Positions 41,601-53,600 of a stretch of DNA of 64,000 bases are shown piece by piece. Position 1 is the stretch's first letter; every line of letters begins with the position of its first letter. A program made the position numbers and the translations under genes. The notes under the pieces are model-generated. The model ran no database searches, was not told where the DNA came from, and saw only the letters and a program-made list of their open reading frames with translations. Origin of the DNA: Chaetorhynchus papuensis (lineage: Eukaryota > Chordata > Aves > Passeriformes > Rhipiduridae); assembly GCA_013396525.1 (NCBI GenBank), contig VWYX01001272.1, positions 86,968 to 150,967 on the forward strand, given 5' to 3'.

Positions 41601-44600
41601 TAAAGATCATCTCATTCCAACCAATTCCTTACCCACTGAACAGTCCACCCATCGAATCCATCTCTCTCCAACTTAGAGAGAAGGATGTTGTGGGGGACCA
41701 TGCCAAAGACTTACCAGAAGTCCAGATAAATGACATCTGTAGCCCTTCCCTTGTCCACTGATGTAGTCACTCCATTGTAGAAGGTCACTGGGTTGGTCAG
41801 GCAGGACTTGTCCTTGGTGAAGCCGTGCTGGCTGTCCTGAATCACTTCCCTGTCCTTCATGTGTCTTGGTACAGCTTCTTGGAGGATGTGTCCCGTGAAC
41901 TTCCTAGGCACAGAGGTGAGGCTGACAGGTCTCAGGGTCCTCCTTTCTACCCTTTTTCCAGTCAGCTGGGACTTCACCTGACTGCCATGTCTTTTCAAAT
42001 ATGAAGAGTGGCTTGGCTAAATCCACCAGTTCCCCTCAGGGCTCTGGAATGCAATTCATTGCGTCCCAGAGACTTGTTTATATTCAAGTTCCTCAAGTGG
42101 TCATGAACCTGACCTTTACTTGCAGTGGGAGGGACTTTGTTCCCTTCTGCTGTCCATCCACTTGAGTGGTGTGGGAAGAGAGGTTGCCATTGAAGACTAA
42201 GGCAAAAAAAAAAAAAGCTGTTGAGTACTGTAGCCTTCTCCTCATCAGTTTTTTTCAGTTGTCCAGGATTTTTTATTGGTGGGAGGGGTTATACCTTCTT
42301 TGACTTTCCTTTTCTGGCTTACATGGGTACTTGTTTGAATTGGCTAACAGGGAAATAGTAACTTCTTTTTTTGTCTTTAAAAATATGATTTGTTTGATGT
42401 GACACTTTTGACCCGAAGTGTAAATAGTATCTCCTGCTATTTCTCTGGGATATGTTTTTTGAATTTTGTTTTGAATTGCAAATGATGAGAAGCAGTATGT
42501 TGTCTGTATGTGTTATTTATGCTGAATGGACAGGCCCTCATGCCAGTGTCACCAAATGTTTTAGGATCAGAGGAACAGAGCACTTCAGTGGTACTCTGTT
42601 ATTCAAGTATACATTTTAATTCTTCTTTCCTTTTGGTATTGGCTTTTTTTTTTTTTAGAAAGGACCATGAACATAGTATGTGAGAACCAAAAATACTTGT
42701 GAAACAGAGGATATTTTTGCACTAGTGAGATGGATAAAAGAATGATTGAGTCTGTGTTAGACTGAAAAGATGGTTCCTGGAGAAAGGCCCAAAGGTGCAA
42801 ACTTGAAATTAGCTAATATTTTAAGTAATTTGAAATTTTTTTTAGGATACAGAACAGACAAAATTGTCTCTCTTCAAATTCCAGACACTGATAGCTTAAT
42901 GTTGCTGATTTTAATTAAATTCTAAAATGGGTTTTAGGCTCCTTTTTATAAAGACAAAGTTGTGTAGTTGGTCTACATGTATAAGTAAATGGATCTACTG
43001 AATTATTTGGTGTTCTTATATACATATGTTCTTTGCTATTTTTTAACCAATGTTTCCAAATCTCTTCTTTAGGGGAATTTGAATTTCCATTGTCATGTAA
43101 GGTTCTCATCTCTGAACTTTAAAAATATTTCTCTACATGACAAAGCATACACAGGTTGATTGCCATGGAGGTTTATTTGGTGGTGGTCTGGGAGAGTGCC
43201 AGAAAGAGAATTTACTTCAAAACATCTCTGACATTCAAATTAAGGATTTATAAAATGGTTTTGTAACTTTGTTCCTTTGCATTTTAATTCATAATAGTGG
43301 TGTTGGAAATACTATTAGTGTTTTCTTAATCTGGGCAGAAAGAAAATGGTGAACACTAGGATTCTAAGCTGTTTTTCAATGTGTGAGCAATGTATGTAGC
43401 TTATGAAAATGCTAACACTGGGTTTTCAGTTTGTTTACATTGTATCTTGGTGCAAAATAGGAACTTTGAATATAGAAGCCAAAGGAAGTTTTTGGGGCTG
43501 CTTGATAGAGACAGAAAGTTATTTCAGTATTTTCAGAATGTAAATTGTGAATGTATAAGGGCCTTTTCTTTATGAGTTGTGTGGTTGAATTTATTGTAGT
43601 TTGATTTCAAAGATATTTGGTGATATACTGAGTCATTTCTGTGTTGACAAATCAACACTTTATTTTCCCCTGGGGATTTTTTAAAAGTTCTACTAAGCAT
43701 TGGAAAACAGCTACAAATGTGTGGTAAACCTGTATTTTAAAAAATTGCATATTGAATGGAAATGAGATACTAAATTCCCAAACCATATATTTTTTATTCC
43801 TTTGGAGTATAAGATCATTTTGACCAGTAGTGTGGTTGAAGTGAACTTGTAGCTGGTAAACCTTAAAATTGTTGGCAGGAAAAAGGACAGTAGAAATGAG
43901 AAAGCCTTGAACTTTTTGTCGTCTAGATGGCTTGGAAATGACAAAACATATTGTGTAACTGTTTATGTGGAGAAAATAGACTCTGAGAGCAGTGCCAATG
44001 ACAGTTTCACAGAGGTTGCATTTCCCTTGCTCGATAAATCGTAAGAAACAGTTCTGGTAGGTGTTAGAGAAACAGCTGGTTGCAGTTACCAATTTATCTC
44101 TGTCAAAATAGGCAAGAATTATGTGAGCTGCTGGGATAACACTTTAATAAGTGCTATGACTCTGTAGGTTCTAACATGCAGTTAGTATAAAGTTTTTAGT
44201 TTGTGTTGTGCAATCCAAACAGTCATGTTTTAGTTTTCTGTTCTGTCCTCTGGGATGACTTAGAACAAGGCAAAGGCTTGCGCAGATGCCAAATGGAAAT
44301 GTCTTAGATTACTTAGAGGAGGAAGTTGTGCTGTTAAAGTCTTGTAGATTTAATTGTAAATCTGATGCTGTTGCGTAAATATGAAATGTTCGCTGCTAGG
44401 GCTGGAGCTCTCAGAGATGTCTCTGTAATGTGACAAAATAATTTATGCCTCCCTGTAGCTTGTAACGGAGCAGCTCTTCCCTTTGCAGTGTTGCAAATGT
44501 AAGTGCCATTGCATTTTACCCAAAAAGTAAGTTTAAAGCCTGTAACTTATTTTGGCTGTGTCTTTTCAGTTAAACTTTTAGGAAGGGAGTCATCCTTTTC

Positions 44601-47600
44601 TCTCATTTTTCAATTTCACTTTGTTTTTAAATTGTAAGTTAAAACTCCTTTTACCTTTCAAAAATTGATGAAATGTACTTAAGCATGCATGTTTATTGTT
44701 GAACTTTATTTAGTATTTCAAATATTCCATACAATTTCTTTATAGAAACGATTACAAAAAGAACTATTGGCATTTCAAAATGATCCACCTCCGGGAATGA
44801 CTCTAGATGAAAAGAGTGTACAAAATTCAATTACACAGTAAGTATATATATTATTTGTTTCTGCTGTCATGCTGAAAAGACTAAGTAATGAGAAGTTCCC
44901 TTCATGCTTCTACCACTTACTCCAAGTAACATTGTGAATTTTGGCTTTTAGTCTAGGCAATGATACATTGTTCTGCTTAATAAGCATATTGCAGTAATGT
45001 GTTGGACACTTTCAGGAACAGGATAGTGAATTTATTAAATTTTTATTAGGCATTTTACTGTCTAACAAACTGTCAATTGGTAAAAGCTTCTGCATATTTT
45101 AGAATAGAATAATTTAACAATCTTTCATAGCTACTAACCTCTGAAACCCTTCTAGATTTATTGAAATAATGGAGTAGCTGTTTTGGAGTTCTGTGATATT
45201 TGAATAGAATATATGTCATAGTTGTTAATTTCCATTATCTTCTTTCTCTAAATCAAATGGAGAAACTTTCTTAAAAAGCAAAGTTGTTTGGGTACACTTG
45301 TTTGCACTTTCTTCCCTGCCTTGGTTTTTTTGGTGATTCATGAAACGGGAAGAGAAACATGGTAAAATACTCTGTCTGTTGAAATGGACAGGGGTTGTTC
45401 TCGGTATCAATCTATTTTTTAATTGAAATTTAGAAGATTCAGACTGTGTTGACAGTTTTTTCTCATAATTTTCTTAATTTAATTTTAGAGAATTGTTAAA
45501 AATTTAGCACATGTAAACATCGATGAGAGTATGATCTCAGGCTGTTCTGGGCTATGTTATTGGTTGACAGAGCAGCTTAAACATGGAACTGAATTCTTAT
45601 GTTTTCACATTTGCATTTTGAGTGGTGGCACTCAGACCATGTTACATGAGGATTTTCTGAGCCTCATCTATACAGAGTTAAACACTCACTGCTTTTTAAA
45701 TTATGCTGGCCTTTATGCAGCTGATTGTGACTGAAACGAATTGAAACAGCAGTTTGCAATTTTCTGCAAAAACGGGTCAATCTAATATTGCAAGTAGTAT
45801 TTGCTTATTTCAACAGAAAAGTATTAAATCCAAGTTTAGAGCAGATGGAAAAGGATACCTCTGTTTCCAGAGTACTACCCCATTATAATTTCTGCCCTGT
45901 ACAACTTTTATACCTTTCAATACCTTGCACATAAAAACTTCCTGTTTACTGTCATGCTAGATTTTGAAATTGTCATTGTTTTAGAAGCCTCCTGTCAACA
46001 AGTAAAATATTTTTTTCTCTTTGAGGGTTTTTGGTGTCAGGTAGCAGGTTTTGAGATTATTAATCAAATTAACAGTTTGAACTGGTTGCATTAAAAATTT
46101 GTGTAGCAATACTTGCTTGGGTTTTAAAGATGTTGAATAAAATAGCTGGATCCCATGGTGTAACTGGGTCATTTAAAATGTTGAGCAATCTTTTATTTTA
46201 AATATACAAGGATTAGAAATATGAGAAGGCTAAACTGTAAAGCACACAGGAAATATGGGTTCTAGTGATTCCTTGACCATAAAAGGAGCAATGTCCAGGC
46301 AAAGTTATTTTCTACTTAGTATAAGTAAACTATTTTAAAAACTTGAAAGTGGAAGTTCTGGATCACAAGAACCAATAAATCTAAAGAATATTGGTGCACT
46401 GTGTGTATAAATGTAAAGGCAGAAGGCATAAGAAGAGATAAGTGGTCTGGAGTACAGATAGATTAAATCGAAGGCATCTTCACAAAGTTTAAATATGAAA
46501 CATACTTCATTAGCCTTCACTGTACAGCCATCACTGTGCTGGTGTTGAAGATGCATTCCTCTTGAAGGGTGTGAGAGCTAGCAGGTCATTAAATATGCAG
46601 TTTTTCTCAAAAAAGCCAAAACCTAAAACAAACAACAACAACACAACCAGCAAAAAAACCCCCAAAGAGTGATAGAGGGGAGAATAAAAAATGTGCATGG
46701 CTTAAATACAGAGGGAGAGTATGACAGGAGGATGGAGTGGTTGGGAACAGGATCATCAGAGCTGCCAGCTGGAGATGTCGACTTTTCTGAGTACCCTGCT
46801 GTTCTGCAAAATCTCAGCGGCCTTTCTTGAGTTGATGTAAACCTTATCTGAGTATTTTTGTAGTCTCTTTACCTTATCGTGTTGCTTAGATTTGTAAAAG
46901 TCAATCAAAGGTGAAAAACCAAAAATGGGAAAGTGATGCTGCAAAGGATGGTATTAAATGGTCAGCAGTAGAACTCTAAAATTATAGAATTTAGATAGCA
47001 GAGTGTTGCTGTATGTGTTGAACAATATGCAAAGCATCTGGTTTTAGGTACAAACCAAACAACAATAAAACCCCCACATACAACACCACCACCCCCTTCC
47101 TCAGCAACTCTACCTGTCAGTTACTTTAATGTTATTATGGTGGAAGGAGCAGAAGCAGAGGAAAAAGAATACTGGTATGTTGAGGTGTTATCTTCATTAC
47201 AGATTCAAATTATCCTTTTTTTGTTTTTGTTTGTATTTGCTGGGACCTTTTAAGTTTTACACTATTAACTTTTCCAGTTTTGGTTCCATTACCTGCCAGA
47301 TACCATTTAATTTCTGAGCTTTTCACAGATGTAAGTACAAGATGAGCTTTGCCCTTTCCCCTTGGATACAGATTTCATTTTAGTAAACTGTATTGATGTT
47401 TTCCTTGACAGAAAAGTAAAACAACACAAAAGAGAATGTGTGCTAGTTTGTTTCCTTCCAAACCTGTTAAGTTTCCAAGCAGGTTTTTTATTTCAGCTCC
47501 GTTGTCTCACATTAACAGCCATTTCTTGGGAGCTGACAGGTCTGTGTGTAGTTCAAGTCATAATTACATTTATAATTTGCATCACTGTGTCAGTGCCTGT

Positions 47601-50600
47601 ATGCAAAACAAAGGTGGGCAACACATCAAGCTTTTTTTTTTCAAATACAGGCTTGATGTGTTGCCCACCTTTGTGCTTGTCACAGTGTTAGAAGTTAGAT
47701 GGTCTGGCTGTGACTGATACGTGATTTGATGAGTCCTGTGCTCCAGGAGTAAAATTAATTAATTTGTCAGTCCACAATGCTAACAGCTTTTTCTCCTGTT
47801 CCTTAGGTGGATTGTAGACATGGAAGGTGCTCCAGGAACACTCTATGAAGGGGAGAAATTTCAGCTTTTATTTAAGTTTAGTAGTCGGTATCCTTTTGAT
47901 TCGCCTCAGGTAACTGCTGCCTTCTTTCTCTCTTACTGCTGCCTTCAGGTTACAGCTGTATGACGTGCTGAGTATTGTATCATCCACATAGTGATCCACA
48001 TGTGAGCTTCACTTACTTTAATTTGTATTAAACACATTGTGCAGAGGCCTTTTCTTTAAAAATTATTCTCCAGTGAACTATAGGGCTCTGATGTCTGCTT
48101 GTACAGATGAAAGTAGTGTAAACTGGAGGCTTCTTTGATTTGATATTCGTGTCGTATGAAACACAGGGTAAAGTAGGAAGATCCTCTTTGCTGTGATGTA
48201 GGAGCCAAGTAAACAATAAACTGCTGCTTCATCCCTTCCTACTTTCAACATATTTTTTTTCTGGTTGATTTTTAAGACTCTTGCTTCTTCTCTGCTGTCA
48301 TTGTTAATATAGCTGAAGAAATACTATGCTTCTGGTAGGGATTCTCATAGATACATGACATGTTTGAGAGGCCTGCAAATAGTGTTGTTACTGAGCTATG
48401 AGATACCGTGTTGCTTTCATGACAACCTAGAGAACTGAAGGGACAGCAGCACTTAGAGACTGCAGAATGTGCTGTGTACACCTACTCCTCCATTACCTGA
48501 GGGAAATGTTTCAAAATATGGCTGATAAGAGTAGTGGTCAGCTGTCACCCCTGTTTTTCTGAAAAAGGAAGGAGAAAAGCAAGAGTGCCTTAATTCTCGT
48601 CCTGTCTGTTTCAGCACAGAGTTCTACAAGTGATCTCTGCAACTTCTCTCATTGGTGTTAAAACTGAAGCACGGAGCTGTGAGAGACACTTAAGCCATAA
48701 AAGTTAACATATTTTTAGGTACCATGATAAACACTAGGATGCTGACTTTCAGTCTTTTAAAGAACAAACTGGCCACCTGTACTTCTGTACCTCATGAGGT
48801 TTACAAGGTGCTACTTATAGGTGATCCACAAGAGAGTAGCCAGTTTAATTTGGTTCCAAGTTGTTTGTCTTCATTACCCAACCTGTGTGTGTGTGTGTCT
48901 GTGCAATTTATTGTTAAGAAACAAATTGAATGCACACATCTACACTGATTTTTATCACAGAAAACAATTAAAAATTTAAGTACTGGATACTTGTTTGTTT
49001 TAGATGGCTAGAATTTCAGTTTTTCAAACATTGCCGTGCAGTAGGGTCATTCTGTACTACAAATTTCTTGGTCATAATTACCTCTCCTTCAAATCTATTT
49101 ACTGTGAATTGACAGTTTTCACTTCTGCTGCTTTCACCACGTGATTGTTTCCTGCCTTGGGATGTATGTTTTCTGTCATAGTGTGCATGCTTTTACTTAC
49201 CTAGTCTGCCTAGTTCAGGTTTTCATGTAAAAGTAGGATATTAGTTACAAGTGAAATACAGTTCAGGATTATGAAGGTAAACCCTTCAATGCTTAAGCAA
49301 TACTGGTTTAAAGACCTATGAAAGATCATTCTGCATCCAGTTTCTCTTATGCCTTAGAAACCTGTCTGCCATTTCTCAGGTGAATTAAGCTCTCTAATTT
49401 CAGTTTCCTGTATGATGAAGGTGTTGCTTCTTGTCATCAGTGATGAGGTGGGTGTGTTGTGCACATGTTTACATATTTGTATGCATACCTATATAGCTTA
49501 AGAAGCACTTAAGAAACTGCTGGGTATTACAGTTATGAGTGGTAGAGATTTATGTTTTTATTGCATAAAAGAAGTTGGAAAAGGAGTTCAGGAGTATAAT
49601 ACTGATATGAAGATTTCACTTTTACTCTCTTTCCATTGGTCCTGAACGTTGTGTTTGACAAAAACTTGATGTAAAAGCCATGGTGGTCAGAACTGCTTTT
49701 CTAGCCTTTTTTCGACTGTGATTATATCTTTTAATAAGAGTTAAGGTTCTAAATGCTTTTCTTCCATATTCACCTGTGTCAAATAAATGTTTTCCCATTT
49801 GAAGTAATGTTTTAAAAATATTTCCTATTTGGTAACATACTTTGGTTTCATAAGTCCTTTATTCATAGTTAATAAGATTGATGCATTTTAATTGTTTTCT
49901 TCATGCTGGAACCTGGATGAGTTGTCCAGAATTTAATTTCTGTTATGTCCAGGATTATTGAAATACTCATCTGTGAATTTTGTTGTGCTTCTTGATGTAT
50001 TGTGGCTTATAAAATCATTAAAATCCAGTGTTTTAGCTAGACAACTGCATTCCTTAGGACATGGAAGACTGAGGCTGCAAGATATTGCACTGTCTTTACA
50101 TTGTTACCTTTGTATTTTTCTATGCTGTATAAATATTTATAAAAAATCCCCTATATTTAACCATATATTTAACTCCAAACCTCACTAGCTATTTAGGCTT
50201 CCATTGTTTATTTTACATTTCATTTAATAGTTTCACTGAATTGAATTAACCCAACGTGGTAAAGTGTGTTATTTAGTGTACGTGACAATGGCAGACCTGC
50301 TTCTTAAATAAGATTATATTTTTTTCCCCAAACCAATACAGTTTTATTTAAAACGTGGACTATAAATTAGTTATTTTTGTTCTTTTTTTTAGGTCATGTT
50401 TACTGGAGACAATATCCCTGTTCATCCTCATGTTTATAGCAATGGTCATATCTGTTTATCCATTCTAACGGAAGACTGGTCTCCAGCCCTCTCAGTGCAA
50501 TCTGTTTGTCTTAGCATTATTAGCATGCTTTCCAGCTGCAAAGAAAAGGTATGGGCTTTTTTAGCACTGTTGGAGTAGAATAAGTAAAAGTTAGTAATCT

Positions 50601-53600
50601 TCTACTTTACAAAGTGAAATTTTCATTTCTCAAATTCTAAAATAGGCAAAATTACTGTATGTACATTTCTACTACTGAGAAAATACTAAGCTAGAACTGC
50701 AAAATAAACAGTGCAGTAAGTACTTTGCCGCTGTTTTCATGGCAACCTGCTTATATATCATTATTGGAGAAGAGTAGTGGATGGAACCCTTCCAGTTGTA
50801 CTAACTCTGGAGTTCAGTCATGCTTTAGGACAATTCTTTGTAAAATTTTCCATCCTCTAAAGGCAGTGCAGAATGACTTGTGAAATGTCTTTAGTGCAGA
50901 AGTTTCTAAGACTTTGCATCTGTACAATTTCAGTGAACTTGATAATTTCAGGGAAGTAAATGGTGCTAAACTGCTTTTTTGGCACTAATACCTTAGACCT
51001 TTTTGTAAAGAGATTGCCCTTTCACTTTTGACCATTTCTTTTGCAGAAGAAATGTCTGTGGAAGTTAGATGTGGTCAGAGCTTGTCCATATGTGCTATCC
51101 AAACATGCCTATTTATTTTGCATCCCGAGCAGTCCTAGTCATATATGTAGTCAAAAAAACACCCCAAAATGGCTTTGTATTCAATGCTAAGAGTTTTGTA
51201 TTATGATGACAATTATGAAGAAAACTGAAGAACGTGAAGTATTGATCAGGTATAGATATTTAAATTCTTTGTTCACCCACTCTAAGCTGAGCCTTAAGAG
51301 TGGGAATTAGATGCCAAAATGCAAAGGAATTTAATTTTGGGGGGTTTTTTGAACAACAGCTGTTTCTTGTGGGTTGGTTTCTTTTGTTCATTTGTTGGGT
51401 TTTTTCTTTTTTTTTTTCTTTTTTTTCTCCCCCTATTTATCACCAAACTGATATTTTTTACTAATTTTTTTTTTCTTGGAGTATCTTTAGTAAGAATTTG
51501 TTACCTGGATCTTTAAGAGGTTTTTCTTGATAAAAAAGGTCTAGTCCTGCCTGTTACGTCATTTTCACTGCATTCACATGGTAACCTTTCATAAGCTTAT
51601 TAAATAGCTCATGTTTTACAATATGAGGATTGTTTGATTATTTGTAGGTCTTTTCTTCTGTTGCAGAGGCGACCTCCAGATAATTCATTTTATGTAAGAA
51701 CATGTAACAAGAATCCAAAGAAAACAAAGTGGTGGTATCATGGTAAGTATCTAACTAGGACGAGAAATTTTTAACTTCTTTCCAGGCTGAAGACAATAAA
51801 TGTAGGAAAGTAGGATAAAAGTGTTCAAAGCATTAAACTATTTTTTTTAAATTCAAAAAGTTATTTAAATCCTGTTTCTGAGATACTCTGCTGTGACATT
51901 TTTTTCTATATCACATTTGAATAATTCCTGGTGGAAGTTTAAACATGTTTTAAATTGTAGGATTGACTTTGAATGAAAGTTCTTGTAAACTGTATCAATC
52001 CATGACAAGTTTAAAGTTTGGGGTTGGGAAAGGTCCATAATGAAACTAGGTTTTGCTTTAAACCATTTTTTTAGTTATTCTTATTAACACTTAAAACTTT
52101 TACGGTGTTGAAAAGATACCTATATATTTGTAAACAGCTATGTGTTTTGATAGATTTCCACTCTTAATCAGAATTTCCAGTATGGGACAGTTGACTGAAG
52201 GCTACTAAGAGCTAATACTCAATAATACAGTAGAAAGATTCTCCATGGACACGATAAAGAAGAAAAAAAACATATTAAAATTGCTGGTGTCTGCAGTGCT
52301 AGTGTTGTGTTGGGGTTTTTTGTTCTTTGTTTGCTTTTGGTTTGGGGCTTGCTTTGCTTTTGCTTCTGTGCTTTTTTCTTTTCTTTTCTTTGTGTTCTCT
52401 GTCTTGCTTTACACTGTGTGGTTTCTTCCTTCTGCCTCAGCATTTGTCATCTCTGCCCAGAGCTGCAGTTGGCTATATGTGCTTGTCTTATCTACTCCAT
52501 TGGTGAGGAAAGAGAGAAGTAGGGGGTAGAGATGGGCCATGCTTTGTTTCTCTTTTCTCATTAGCAGTGCTTTCCTTGCTTTCCCTAGGAAGATTCTGTA
52601 CAAACGGTAGTTACTGGAAGCACAGGTACTTTGGGAAGGGATATGTTGGAGCAGGTAGTACTGTATGCTAGTGTAGTGCAGGGGAGTTGATTCCATCACT
52701 GCCTCTCAGTGGAGGTTCTACCATAAGACATCCTCTATTTTTCATGGCCTCCCCACTCCAAGATATGTTCTGTCCCTTAAGTGAAACGAGAACAAGTTTT
52801 TTGAGGCCGTGAGAGTTCATGACTGGAGAGGCAAATGCCAAAGTCTTCACCCTTCAAATTCTTAAGGTTCTTAAAAGCCCGTGGATGGCTTAACAAGAAA
52901 AACTTGATAGTTTCATAATACTTGCTGAGGCCCCTGGGATTTTGACATATGGTAATGTAACAGAATGAAACTCTGTTTCTCATAATACAGTAATAGTATC
53001 TCCAAAACAAGGTGCCTTCAGGTACAGTAAGAGAAGTGCTGTATGTCATGAGATTTAAGATATATTTAAGAAACTTGGGACCATCACGTGGTTGTTTTTA
53101 AAATTGACTCCAAGAATAATAATCACATTGCACACAAGGATAGATTTTTCATCCTCACCAGATTATTCAGCAGTGACTTTCTCTTCTCTCTCTGTTTTCA
53201 TGCTCTTGTAATGTGTTTGGTGCTTCTCCATTTCTAGTTTTGGTTTCTCTTAAATGGCGGTTGTGGGAGAGTTTTTGTTAACTTTCTATTTTCACTTGCT
53301 AATTATTTTTAAAGATAAACAGGTAAAGTTCCATTTATTGGCTTTATCTTGTGATTAAAGTATGTTCTGTCTACTTTTAATTGGTACTAGTCTCATTTTG
53401 ATTTAGAACAGAAATCTGTAAAAGGAGAACAGTCTGCAGATACTACTTTTATTTCTTAATCATGAAATACAATTTGTGTTAAACAGGCAAAACAGCAACT
53501 TAGTATGAAAAGAAATCTGAGTTACTGATTTTGAAGGTTGCTGTATTATTATGACTCAAAACCATCAAGGTGCTTACAGTTCACTGAATGAGTATTTTAG

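Larger units (their letters stand above)
26631..44745 (+). other. UBE2W: UBE2W intron 1 (about 18 kb)
   Basis: The first 450 bases remain CpG island; the rest is AT-rich. Recognised contents are CR1 copies at about 39890-40315 and 41562-42335, a 68-bp tandem duplication at 32401-32536, short stem-loops at 29673-29700, 30731-30760 and 34787-34810, and an exon-like open stretch at 28828-28955. The intervals 27100-28800, 29000-31600, 32550-39850 and 42340-44745 show nothing else I can identify. Confidence 0.65.

Noticed and set aside
43652..44092. A 146-codon minus-strand open frame near UBE2W exon 2
   Set aside because: It has no recognisable domain and lies in intron with ordinary composition.
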